Shown here in pieces: positions 25,006 to 33,585 of a stretch of DNA of 59,527 nucleotides. The stretch is taken from the NCBI GenBank assembly GCA_964631345.1, contig CAZVWE010000011.1, positions 1 through 59,527 of the forward strand, written 5' to 3'. The notes under the pieces were generated by a model. The model ran no database searches and was not told the DNA's origin. It worked only from the letters and a program-made list of their open reading frames with translations. Numbering within the stretch: the first letter of the stretch is position 1; each line of letters begins with the position of its first letter. Made by a program: the position numbers and the translations under genes. This DNA comes from MGBC163016 sp964631345. Its GTDB lineage: Bacteria > Actinomycetota > Coriobacteriia > Coriobacteriales > Eggerthellaceae.

Positions 25006-27963
25006 TTATTCCAGGACGAGCTGCTCCACTTCTACGCTAGAGAGAGCTTCTTCATCAAGCATACAGCCGATCCCATATTCGAATCCATCGACATTCAAAG
25101 AGACGATGCCACCTCTTGCAGTGTAATGCGGAAATGTAATATCCGTGTCGAAATATCTCTGAATGGCACCTACATCTCCAGGAAACACCATGTCAGGAAG
25201 TGTTTCAAACGCTGCACTTACACGCCTTGAGATACCCATGTCATACATTCCACCCATGCAAACAACCCGACCTTGTGCCTTTGCTTTCGCTATAAACTGA
25301 AGGCATGCCTCGATAGATCCAAACTTTGAAGCCTTAATTGATATGCAATGAATATCCGGGAATGACAGGATGCGATCAGCTTCTGGTGCGTTTGCATAGG
25401 ACTCATCCACACATAAAGGCGTCGCAAGACTATTTTGCATGGTGGATATTTTTACCAAAGGATCACGCCTAGAAACCGTAGAGCCGCCTGATACATCAAA
25501 GGGCTCTTCTATCCACCCAATGTTTAGGGCATCGTATGATTTGAGTTCATCAAAAGTTGCATCCGTAAAACTGCGGTTTGCATCAAGTGTAATAAGCAAA
25601 TCGGGAAACGCCCTGCGCACTGACTGTACGCTTGCAAAGCCGATACCAGGTGCAATATTCATTTTCACACGACGATATCCCGCGCTTACCGCAGCGCTTG
25701 CGTTTTCCATTGCAACCGGTGTAGGCGCAAGTCCTATTACTGCACCCGATGTGACAAATGCTTCATTTCCATCAATGCGTGCAAGCGTTGGCATTTCCGC
25801 AAGTTGGGGTATACCCAAATTCGTACAGATTGCTGCATACTCTTCACGCATGAGCTTCCAAAGAGGCTTTTCAGTTGCCTGGCCAAAAAGATCCCATAAA
25901 GCATTTTCAACAGCACTTAACGCCATTGGATGAGCCAATGCACCAGGAAGTTGCGAAAACGATTCCGAGACACTTCTGGGATGCAAAAACACTTGCCCTA
26001 AAACTGCAGGCGCCAAAGTTTGCTGTATATAAACAACATCGTCTGGCAGTAATTCCTCAAGACCCCACTCAGCATCAAAAGAAACGCATTCTCCAAGACC
26101 AATACGACCGATGGAATCAATTACTTCAACAATTACAGAGTCACGATGCTCCAGCGTTCCCATGGCTGTCTGCAAAGGAGATCTAAATGGAAGGCGAATA
26201 TGATGCAAGACAATTCGCTGAACCTGAATGCGATCCCTAAACATGCGCTCAGTTCCCGCGCGATCAACCTTTCCCGATTCAAGTCGTGGAAGACGATCAG
26301 TAAGCACGATGTTTTCAAGCACAACTGTCGAATTGGAAAGCCATGGCAGCGCGGTTTGCACGATATCATCAACCGTGAGGTCACTGCGACCGCGCTCAAC
26401 CACAGCAATTGGCCGACGCCCGAGTTTTGCGTCTGCCACACCAAAGACATGGGCTGCACTAACGCCTGGCACATGGCGAAGGACATCGGCAACCTCTTCT
26501 GCATATATATCCTCACCAGCACAGACAAACATGCCTTCTGTTTTATCCTTCACGAAAATTGAGCCATCATAAAGAGCTGCAACATCGCCTGTTATATAGA
26601 AGTGATCCACGGTAAATGCAGCGCTTGCATTTAAATATCCCCCAAAAACACCGGGACCTTTTACCGCCAAACGACCAAAGCCTTCGTCATCTGGATCCAC
26701 TATGCGCGCCTCATATCCCTCAAGAAGCTTAAGTCCCCCACGAAACTCGGGTGTTACCAAAGAGGCCGCAATCAAACTTGATGTTTCAACGGTTCCATAA
26801 CCTGCAAAAACACGCGCACCCATACTTAAAGCACGGCTGATCGTACGAGGGTTTAGTTTGTGGCTTGAAAGCAGAATGCACTGATAAGCCGTAAGCCTAC
26901 TTTTGGAAGTTGGCTGCACATCCTGTCTCCACTCCTCAACAGTAAGTAAATCCTGAAGCATGCGATCAGAAACCGAAATATGAGTCACCTGAGACGATTC
27001 GCAATCATGAAGAATCTCTTCTGCATCAAAGCGTTTATAAATGCGAATTGGCGTTCTAGCAGCTACCGATCTAACAAGAATTTGGAATCCGTAAATATGG
27101 TAAAGCGGAAGCACACACTGCCAAAGCATGTCATATTGGGTGTCCGTGTTATCTGTTAGAGATATTGAGTTTTTGCCCGAAGTATTATTTGCACTCTTGC
27201 TTGCAGTTGTGCTTGCAGCGCTCGACATCGCACCAGAAGCCGAAGGTGACATTTCACCTGTCGACCCACTTTGTCCACTTTTTCCAAATGGGAGCTTTGC
27301 CTGCCAAAGCTGATTGCTTCTTTTTGCAAGAGACTCATTTGCAGAAATTGAGGCTCCTACAAGTTGATCCCATGTATGTACAACTGCCTTAGATTTGCCT
27401 GACGCGCCAACCGTAAACATAATTGACGCACGGTTTGAACTATCAAATATATGAGCTTCACGCTCAGCAAAATGGATAGTGTCATCTATTATGTCTTGGC
27501 GCTGACCCATTATCGCCCGCTCACGCTGGGATTGCCCATAGATGCTCTCGATGATTACGCTTTCATCCTCAGTAAGGTTTCGCACAAGAGGCATTAATTC
27601 CCGTGCACGTGCCATGTCCATCTGAAAACCAATGCGCATATCATCATGCTCAAGCTCAAGTACGCGCGCGATCTTTTCGCCCTCACTAAGCGAGTGTTTC
27701 AATGTGACAAGCGTATACCCACCATAAGCTGCAGCCAAAACAGTGAATACAAATTCCGGACAATTTGGCAGATCAACTACCACCATTTCGCCCGGACGAA
27801 CGCCTTGACGCTTTAGTCTACGAGCAAGCGCCGCAGAGACTATACGAGTTTGTTTATATGTGTAGGAAAGCTGAGTGCCGTCTTCATCTACAAAGGTGAA
27901 AAACGTTGCGTTGGGACTTATGCGGACGCTACTTTCGAAAAGATCAATCATGGCAGCGGTCAC
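25006..27963 (-). CDS. MenE-MenC fusion: acyl-CoA ligase plus o-succinylbenzoate synthase-like
   Basis: The 985-residue protein joins two menaquinone-pathway folds. Residues 1-580 are an ANL adenylating enzyme: P-loop-like TVGASGKSKAV at 184-194, GYGTVETS at 388-395, TGD at 458-460 and the C-terminal lysine loop RLESGK with Lys565. Residues 583-985 are an enolase-superfamily barrel like o-succinylbenzoate synthase, with metal ligands Asp794, Glu819/820 and Asp853 and catalytic Lys877. The second lysine of the expected KxK motif is Asn769 (Lys767-Met-Asn), so the proton-abstracting base appears missing. A Ser/Thr/Gly/Ala-rich insertion of about 50 residues (225-275) interrupts the ligase. The GTG start lies inside a hairpin (27955-27970); ATG four codons later is an alternative. 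Confidence 0.88.
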   Translation of the reverse strand: MTAAMIDLFESSVRISPNATFFTFVDEDGTQLSYTYKQTRIVSAALARRLKRQGVRPGEMVVVDLPNCPEFVFTVLAAAYGGYTLVTLKHSLSEGEKIARVLELEHDDMRIGFQMDMARARELMPLVRNLTEDESVIIESIYGQSQRERAIMGQRQDIIDDTIHFAEREAHIFDSSNRASIMFTVGASGKSKAVVHTWDQLVGASISANESLAKRSNQLWQAKLPFGKSGQSGSTGEMSPSASGAMSSAASTTASKSANNTSGKNSISLTDNTDTQYDMLWQCVLPLYHIYGFQILVRSVAARTPIRIYKRFDAEEILHDCESSQVTHISVSDRMLQDLLTVEEWRQDVQPTSKSRLTAYQCILLSSHKLNPRTISRALSMGARVFAGYGTVETSSLIAASLVTPEFRGGLKLLEGYEARIVDPDDEGFGRLAVKGPGVFGGYLNASAAFTVDHFYITGDVAALYDGSIFVKDKTEGMFVCAGEDIYAEEVADVLRHVPGVSAAHVFGVADAKLGRRPIAVVERGRSDLTVDDIVQTALPWLSNSTVVLENIVLTDRLPRLESGKVDRAGTERMFRDRIQVQRIVLHHIRLPFRSPLQTAMGTLEHRDSVIVEVIDSIGRIGLGECVSFDAEWGLEELLPDDVVYIQQTLAPAVLGQVFLHPRSVSESFSQLPGALAHPMALSAVENALWDLFGQATEKPLWKLMREEYAAICTNLGIPQLAEMPTLARIDGNEAFVTSGAVIGLAPTPVAMENASAAVSAGYRRVKMNIAPGIGFASVQSVRRAFPDLLITLDANRSFTDATFDELKSYDALNIGWIEEPFDVSGGSTVSRRDPLVKISTMQNSLATPLCVDESYANAPEADRILSFPDIHCISIKASKFGSIEACLQFIAKAKAQGRVVCMGGMYDMGISRRVSAAFETLPDMVFPGDVGAIQRYFDTDITFPHYTARGGIVSLNVDGFEYGIGCMLDEEALSSVEVEQLVLE

Positions 27964-28180
27964 GACCGCTCATGATAAATCTGTGATTCAAAAGGAATCG
28001 CGCCCATTGGTTCCCTACGCTAAAACGAATATGAATGCTTGAGTTAGCTTGAATCTGCCGGGGGCGTGGATGGTTTTATGGGCGTTTGCCCGCGGCTGTA
28101 CTATAGTAACGCCAATTCAACAAATTTTTAACGGGAATATACATTATCTTGCGATTTTTTCTTGTATAGACCACAATACG
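27964..28180. other. Intergenic region between TPM gene and menE-menC
   Basis: No gene is seen. On the minus strand, towards menE-menC, a TATAGT hexamer near plus 28099-28106 could be a -10 element, but no well-spaced -35 partner was found. The bases from about 28181 onward are a 16-bp tandem array listed separately. Confidence 0.4.
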
Positions 28181-28292
28181 TGGCCAAATTTGTACGTGGT
28201 CAAATTCGCATATAGCTAAATTCGCATGTAGCCAAACTCGTACGTAGCTAAGCTCACACGCAGCCAAATTCGCATGTAACCAAATTTATTTT
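28181..28292. repeat. Seven-unit 16-bp tandem array at the TPM gene stop
   Basis: Seven consecutive 16-bp units fill 28181-28292, with consensus TAGCCAAATTCGCATG on the plus strand. Individual units differ at 2-6 positions. The last unit contains the stop codon of the minus-strand TPM-domain gene (28286-28288), so the array begins exactly at the gene end and runs downstream. There are no spacers between units. Confidence 0.9.
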
Positions 28293-28987
28293 TCCTGGTT
28301 CTTTTTGCGTTTCATATTTGTGTACCACATAGCAATCAGCAAAACCACGAGTGCGCATCCAGCAATGATTGCAATATCAATCACAACAGTTTGTCCATCA
28401 AATGTGTCTTTATGCATGATCTTGTTTGCTGTTTGCTCAAATGTATTAGAGAAAACTTCGCGCATATTCAGATCTGGATTGTTGTAGTTGCGATCTAAAT
28501 AGTCGCGGAAAATTTGGATAGCCTCTTCATCAACAACCTTTTTTGCATTGTCTCCAACCTCAAGACCAATTTGATATGAACCATCGTTGGTTTCATTAAA
28601 TACAACAAGCAGATGCGACTGATCATCAAAAACTTCGTCATAGTAATAATCAGCCATTTGCTCAAGGGCGCTCCAATGTCCAAATGTGCCCTTTGGATAT
28701 GTAATTATGTATGGCTGCACGCCGGTTTCTATGTAGAAATGACTCATTCCTTTTTGCAGGGCATTGTAGTCATCTATTAAATTGCCATCATCTGCAGCAT
28801 AAGATGTCATAGTCGCACGATCCTCAACAAGAGGAGAACGATCAACTGTTGATTGAGTTGGAATGTCATTATTAAAAATGCCCGTTGTGGCAAGAATAGT
28901 ACATACAGCAAGCACAATGGCAAGGATTGCCGCGAGTGCTATAAACCCTTTGTTGTGACCTTTTGTTACGGCTGTTTGGTCAGTCAT
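28286..28987 (-). CDS. TPM-domain membrane protein
   Basis: The 233-residue protein has a membrane helix near residues 13-36, an extracytoplasmic TPM-type domain (about 60-190, with DDYNALQ, TYPKGT, DDQSHLLVVFN and GDNAKKVVDEE segments), a second helix at about 203-223 and a short basic cytoplasmic tail. TPM domains are named after TLP18.3, Psb32 and MOLO-1; bacterial members are often envelope proteins of uncertain function and some have phosphatase activity. It diverges from the protease gene 29081-31171. The first residues of the tandem repeat begin at its stop codon. Confidence 0.8.
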   Translation of the reverse strand: MTDQTAVTKGHNKGFIALAAILAIVLAVCTILATTGIFNNDIPTQSTVDRSPLVEDRATMTSYAADDGNLIDDYNALQKGMSHFYIETGVQPYIITYPKGTFGHWSALEQMADYYYDEVFDDQSHLLVVFNETNDGSYQIGLEVGDNAKKVVDEEAIQIFRDYLDRNYNNPDLNMREVFSNTFEQTANKIMHKDTFDGQTVVIDIAIIAGCALVVLLIAMWYTNMKRKKNQEK

Positions 28988-29080
28988 AATTTCCTCTTTC
29001 AGAATTCTGCATTTTTTATTTGATTGTGAAATTATCTATGAGCATACCCCTAACTGTTTCCAAGTTGGTAGAATGGCCGC

Positions 29081-31171
29081 ATGAAACTGGATAAAACGCA
29101 TTATTTCCGCATTTCTTTAAGCACAATTCTTGTGTTTTGCATGTCGTTGTCTTTTTTACCTTCGTTTGCATTCGCAAATAACCCACAAGATACGCTATCA
29201 CAACACCCCTTGCTCAATAGTCCCAATAACGCACCTGCTGCATCTGACGACTCAGACGATATAGAAAAAAGCGCCAACTCCACCGCCCCTAAAGACAACA
29301 ATCCATCCAACACAGATAGTGAAGACACGGAAGCATACGACGACTCCAGCGCAAGCTATGCCCTCTACTCACTTCCAGCATACTCACTTACGAATTCCAA
29401 TGAGGTTACACCTGCAAAGCTGCAAAGCCCATGGGGAGCATGTTGGGCATTTGCTGTCGCGTCAGCCATCGAAAGCTCTATCCTAAAAGCACAAACTAAA
29501 ATTCAAGCTGAAGCTCAAGAAGGCACTCAAGCAGAAAACAGCTCAGATGCCCAGGGTGCATTCCAAGAACAACCCAAATTGAGCGGACTTCCAGAAACAA
29601 TCGATTTATCTGAACGAGCGATTGCATGGCTTACCCACGAGCTACAAACAAAAGACTCCGCAGGAACACAAGCAGGTGAAGGCTTCACCCTTTTAGAGGC
29701 AGATAACCCACTTACTCAGCTTTCAGCCGGAAACTTTGCAATTGCAGAATCTCTTCTTGCAGCACGCCAAGGACTTGTTTTCGAAAGCGCTGTTCCTTAT
29801 GCATACAATGAATATCCTAACGGCCCTGAATGGTTTGACATGGGTACATATCCTGGAGCATCGGATGACGCCAGAACATATGATTGGTCAGTGGATGACA
29901 ATGTACGCACCCTTGATGAAACCGGCTGGCGCGTAAATGAAATTCTCGAGCTTGCGTGTCCTTCGCGTCAAAATACCGATTGGTCTACTGGAACAACCCA
30001 ATATGAAGGATACGATTCTTACGCAACGGATGCCATTAAGCGAACGCTTGTAGACACCGGAGCAGTTGCAATTGCACTAGAAATGGATGAATCTCTTCCA
30101 CGAGAAATTGCTCAAGGAGATTTTGAAAATGCGGAACCAAGCGGCGGATTTACATACAGCACTTGGTGTCAATACGACGCTGCAGAAACAGTCGCCCCCA
30201 ATCATGCAGTAACAATTGTTGGATGGGATGACACGATTCCGGCATCTGCTTTCCAAGGAATAGAAAGTGGAAATCCACCAGGTAATGGTGCGTGGCTTTG
30301 TAAAAACAACTGGGGAAGCGATGAACTGTATGCATCCCTTGATGCATCAAATAGCGCGAACCACTGGGGACTTCGTGACGAGCAAGGTCTTGCGAGTGGG
30401 TTTTTCTGGCTTTCCTACTATGACCACACAATAACTACTCCTGTTGCGTTTAAGGTAACACCCACAACAGAAACTATCGAAAACATCTACCAATATGATT
30501 TCCTAAGCACATCAGAATTTGCAAGTCCCGCATGTTATGAAGCAACGGTAAAAACTGCAAATGCCTTTGTCGCAAACGATATAGAGCTCTTGGAAGCTGT
30601 GACCGCGTGGACTTTTTCTCCGAACGAGACTGTGACCACAGAAATATATGTGCTTCCCGTTAGTAAATCTGCATCAGATGCAATTGACTTAACCAATGGC
30701 GATGAAGTGTTTGAGGAAGCCACCTTGCTGCAAACTACTTCACAGACATTCAATACAGCAGGGTTCCACACAATCAATTTGGATGCACCAGTATTCTTAG
30801 CAAAAGGACAGCGCTTTCTTATTGCTCAGCAGATAAAAGGCACTAGCACCGATGATCAAGGTGGCGAACACGATGTGAACTACCTTGGACTTGAACTTGC
30901 ATACAGCAATCCACAGAGTTTTTATGATCAGCCTACAATTGCAAGCGTTGTGTCTAACCCTGGTGAGACATATGTGATGCTTCTGCGCAATGGGTGGGAT
31001 ACCCTTGAAGAACATAATGCGTGGTACGCTGACCTTAGAGATCAGCAGGGAAAAACGGTGGATATCGTCTATGGAAATGCGTTGGCGAAAGCCCTAACAT
31101 CCCCTACAACTATGGCAGGCGACGCTCAAGTCTATGAGACCGTTCCGCTTGAGAAAACCAATAATAGCTAG
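29081..31171 (+). CDS. Secreted papain-like (C1) cysteine protease
   Basis: The 696-residue protein has a signal peptide (about residues 1-32 ending SFAFA), a Ser/Asp/Asn-rich spacer, and a papain-fold catalytic domain from about 95. The active-site cysteine is Cys121 in SPWGACWAF, the histidine His375 in NHAVTIVGW and the asparagine Asn409 in CKNNWGS. A beta-rich C-terminal domain (about 440-680) resembles the lectin-like domain commonly found after this catalytic unit in Gram-positive proteins. No LPXTG motif or C-terminal helix is present, so it should be released or held non-covalently. The catalytic domain carries Gln/Ala/Glu-rich insertions. It is convergent with the ACT-domain gene. 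Confidence 0.9.
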   Translation: MKLDKTHYFRISLSTILVFCMSLSFLPSFAFANNPQDTLSQHPLLNSPNNAPAASDDSDDIEKSANSTAPKDNNPSNTDSEDTEAYDDSSASYALYSLPAYSLTNSNEVTPAKLQSPWGACWAFAVASAIESSILKAQTKIQAEAQEGTQAENSSDAQGAFQEQPKLSGLPETIDLSERAIAWLTHELQTKDSAGTQAGEGFTLLEADNPLTQLSAGNFAIAESLLAARQGLVFESAVPYAYNEYPNGPEWFDMGTYPGASDDARTYDWSVDDNVRTLDETGWRVNEILELACPSRQNTDWSTGTTQYEGYDSYATDAIKRTLVDTGAVAIALEMDESLPREIAQGDFENAEPSGGFTYSTWCQYDAAETVAPNHAVTIVGWDDTIPASAFQGIESGNPPGNGAWLCKNNWGSDELYASLDASNSANHWGLRDEQGLASGFFWLSYYDHTITTPVAFKVTPTTETIENIYQYDFLSTSEFASPACYEATVKTANAFVANDIELLEAVTAWTFSPNETVTTEIYVLPVSKSASDAIDLTNGDEVFEEATLLQTTSQTFNTAGFHTINLDAPVFLAKGQRFLIAQQIKGTSTDDQGGEHDVNYLGLELAYSNPQSFYDQPTIASVVSNPGETYVMLLRNGWDTLEEHNAWYADLRDQQGKTVDIVYGNALAKALTSPTTMAGDAQVYETVPLEKTNNS

Positions 31172-31192
31172 GTGTTAAATCTGCAAAGAAAC

Positions 31193-31297
31193 GAGCTCCG
31201 GTATAACTCAGTCGCTCAAACAGTCCTAACTCACAAGAAGGCGCCAGTGGCGCCTTCTGTTCGTGCGGAACTCGCTTTGTGAGCAACACCGGAGCTC
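31193..31297. other. Nested inverted-repeat element between convergent genes
   Basis: A perfect 10-bp terminal inverted repeat (GAGCTCCGGT at 31193-31202, ACCGGAGCTC at 31288-31297) bounds 105 bp. Inside are a 7-bp pair (CTCACAA 31230-31236 with TTGTGAG 31277-31283) and a 9-bp hairpin GAAGGCGCC-AGT-GGCGCCTTC (31237-31257). The next bases repeat the outer arm imperfectly (GAGTTCCGGTAT at 31318-31329). It can act as a bidirectional terminator for the convergent protease and ACT genes, although U-runs are poor. It also has the shape of a small MITE, but I see no target duplication. Confidence 0.6.
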
Positions 31298-31336
31298 TTT
31301 ATGGTTGATCAATAGGAGAGTTCCGGTATCGCAACA

Positions 31337-31612
31337 TTAAATCTCATGCATAAAGCGGAATACGTCTTCTCGCTGAATTGTTATCTGGCAACCCAGCGCT
31401 TTACCTTCTTCAATCAGACGTTCTTGGATTTCATTAAACGGACAAACATCGGTATCGAGTGTTGCAAGCATGGTCATGCTAAATATTTCATCAGTTCCAA
31501 GAATAGTCTGATTAATATCATCTATGTTTGCATGACATTCGGTTAGAACGGTTGCAACCGCTGCAACAATTCCTGTGCGGTCTTTCCCTAATACAGATAT
31601 TACGCATTTCAT
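31337..31612 (-). CDS. ACT-domain protein (UPF0237 family)
   Basis: The 91-residue protein is a single ACT domain beginning MKCVISVLGKDRTGIVAAVA, followed by a second beta-alpha-beta half. It matches the UPF0237/GcvR-like small ACT proteins, which bind small ligands such as amino acids. In many Gram-positive bacteria the gene sits next to a DUF711 (UPF0210) gene; that partner is not here. It lies 91 bases downstream of folE at the end of the murT-gatD/rlmH/xth/folE run. Confidence 0.9.
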   Translation of the reverse strand: MKCVISVLGKDRTGIVAAVATVLTECHANIDDINQTILGTDEIFSMTMLATLDTDVCPFNEIQERLIEEGKALGCQITIQREDVFRFMHEI

Positions 31613-31703
31613 AAAAATGTCCTTTCAAATGAGCGCTATGGCAATTGTATATCTGAGTTCGAATTACCTTACTTAAGACCTTCGTATTATGGATTTAACA
31701 ATA

Positions 31704-32267
31704 TTATGATCTGAATATCAGATTCAAAGCTTCATTTCTTGTAGCTTGGCTCTTTTCGAATACCCCACGAACCGCACTTGTTGTTGTTTTGCTTCCCGGT
31801 TTTTTAACTCCACGCATACTCATGCAAAGATGCTCTGCTTCAAGCACTATAAGTGCTCCTTGAGGATGGAGCTGTTCTATCAGCGTGTCTGCAATTTGCG
31901 AAGTTAATCTCTCTTGTACCTGCGGACGCTTGGCATACGCATCAACTAAACGCGCAAGTTTTGACAATCCACAAATTCTGCCATCAGGAGACGGGATATA
32001 AGCAACATGCGCAAGACCGAAAAATGGTACTAGGTGATGCTCGCACATTGAGTAAAACGGAATATCTCGCACGATCACCATCTCTTGATGATGCTCATCA
32101 AAGGTGGTCTCAAAATGTATCGCTGGATTTTCTTCCATTCCAGCAAACACTTCTTCATACATTTTCGCAACGCGCGAAGGTGTCTTCTGCAAGCCTTCCC
32201 TATTCGGATCTTCCCCAATACCTTCAAGGATCATCCGCACACCCTGCTCTATAAGTTCCTTATTCAT
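31704..32267 (-). CDS. folE: GTP cyclohydrolase I
   Basis: The 187-residue enzyme converts GTP to dihydroneopterin triphosphate, the first step of folate synthesis. Zinc ligands are visible as Cys75 and His78 in FYSMCEHHLVPF and Cys148 in EAEHLCMSMRG. The GLSKLARLVD and PQVQERLT segments are characteristic. Length is typical of the FolE type IA enzyme. It follows xth by 21 bases. Confidence 0.96.
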   Translation of the reverse strand: MNKELIEQGVRMILEGIGEDPNREGLQKTPSRVAKMYEEVFAGMEENPAIHFETTFDEHHQEMVIVRDIPFYSMCEHHLVPFFGLAHVAYIPSPDGRICGLSKLARLVDAYAKRPQVQERLTSQIADTLIEQLHPQGALIVLEAEHLCMSMRGVKKPGSKTTTSAVRGVFEKSQATRNEALNLIFRS

Positions 32268-32288
32268 TGATCTCCATTTCTGTATCTT

Positions 32289-33074
32289 TTATATATCAAG
32301 GTCAAGTCCAATCGGACAATGGTCCGATCCTTTAATCTCATCATATATTGTTGCGCTTTCAATCTTATCTTTTAGCTCATCACTTACAAGAAAATAATCA
32401 ATGCGCCAACCAGCGTTCGTATCACGTGCACGGAATTTATAACTCCACCATGTATAGCTATCAGCAAGATCTGGATGTAAATAACGAAACGAGTCAACAA
32501 ACCCAGCATCTAAAAGCTCGTTGAATTTACCACGTTCTTCATCGGAAAAGCCAGCATTTCCACGATGTCTATCGGGATGCCTAAGATCAATGTCATTGTG
32601 AGCAACATTGAAATCTCCGCACATAACCACCGGTTTTGCTTTAGAGATATCTCCAGATGGAAGACGCCCAAGCTCTAGCCCAACGCAAAATTCCCTGAAT
32701 GCATCATCCCATTGCATACGATGATCGATTCGCGCAAGACCATTCTGAGAATTTGGGGTGTAGACATCCACAAACCAAAGCTTCTCAAACTCAAGAGCCA
32801 GAATGCGCCCCTCTTTATCCAGATATTCATCACCCAGGCCATGTAGAACTTGAAGTGGCTCTTCTTTACAAAACACAGCCGTTCCAGAATATCCTTTGCG
32901 CTCAGCTGAACTAAAAAACTGGTAATACCCAGGAGTGTCAATTTCTGCCTGTTCCGGATGGAATTTGGTCTCTTGTACAGCAAAAACATCCGCTTCGAAT
33001 TGACTAAATATCTCCAGGAATCCTTTGTCCAAAATTGCACGAATTCCATTTACGTTCCATGATATGAATCTCAT
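32289..33074 (-). CDS. xth: Exodeoxyribonuclease III / AP endonuclease
   Basis: The 261-residue enzyme belongs to the exonuclease-endonuclease-phosphatase superfamily and cuts DNA at abasic sites and degrades 3' ends during base-excision repair. Motifs in order are SWNVNGIRA (Asn7), QETKF (Glu35), the CGDFNVAHNDIDL metal/active-site loop, RIDYFLVS and the terminal GSDHCPIGL with the catalytic histidine. It is full length. It lies between rlmH (37-base gap) and folE (21-base gap). Confidence 0.95.
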   Translation of the reverse strand: MRFISWNVNGIRAILDKGFLEIFSQFEADVFAVQETKFHPEQAEIDTPGYYQFFSSAERKGYSGTAVFCKEEPLQVLHGLGDEYLDKEGRILALEFEKLWFVDVYTPNSQNGLARIDHRMQWDDAFREFCVGLELGRLPSGDISKAKPVVMCGDFNVAHNDIDLRHPDRHRGNAGFSDEERGKFNELLDAGFVDSFRYLHPDLADSYTWWSYKFRARDTNAGWRIDYFLVSDELKDKIESATIYDEIKGSDHCPIGLDLDI

Positions 33075-33111
33075 TTAACTCCGCCTAATTTATTCCGCTT
33101 TGACCTATGGG

Positions 33112-33585
33112 TTATTTATGGTACGGCTCGTTTCTGCTGATTTTAAACGCACGATATATTTGCTCCAAAAGCACCACTCGAAACAAATTGTGCGGCATGG
33201 TAATTGCGCCAAAGGACCACTTAGCATCCGCACGTTTTCTTACTACATTCCCTACCCCAGACGAGCTTCCAACAACAAAAACAATATCGTTTTTTCCTTC
33301 AACAGAAAGTGTGCCAAGCGATTCTGCAATCTGTTCGCTTGATCGCATCTTGTCAGCTACATCCATTAAAATCACGTAATCGTCAGAAGATATAGTTTTT
33401 AAAATCGCCTCTGCCTCTTTATCAAGTGCAGCATTTGTGCCGCCTGCAACATCGGGATCAATATCACGAACTTCAATGACTTTAACCTGCGCATATGCTT
33501 GCAATCGCTTCAGATATTCATCGCATGCATCACGCCAAAAGCGTTCCTTTAAGCTTCCAACCGCTATGAGTTTTATATGCATCAT
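33112..33585 (-). CDS. rlmH: 23S rRNA pseudouridine-1915 N3-methyltransferase
   Basis: The 157-residue SPOUT-family enzyme methylates pseudouridine 1915 in helix 69 of 23S rRNA. The S-adenosylmethionine-binding knot is seen in FVVGSSSGVG, followed by TMPHNLFRVVLLEQIYRAFKI and the conserved C-terminal PYHK. The N-terminal MHIKLIAVG is normal. The first ATG overlaps the murT-gatD stop codon (ATGA) and a second ATG follows directly; either would be translationally coupled. Confidence 0.96.
   Translation of the reverse strand: MMHIKLIAVGSLKERFWRDACDEYLKRLQAYAQVKVIEVRDIDPDVAGGTNAALDKEAEAILKTISSDDYVILMDVADKMRSSEQIAESLGTLSVEGKNDIVFVVGSSSGVGNVVRKRADAKWSFGAITMPHNLFRVVLLEQIYRAFKISRNEPYHK

Noticed and set aside
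28181..28292. CRISPR array
   Set aside because: Units are contiguous without spacers and degenerate; no cas genes occur in the window. The same holds for the arrays at 2763 and 42681.
31193..31297. Insertion sequence
   Set aside because: Terminal inverted repeats exist but there is no transposase and no visible target-site duplication.
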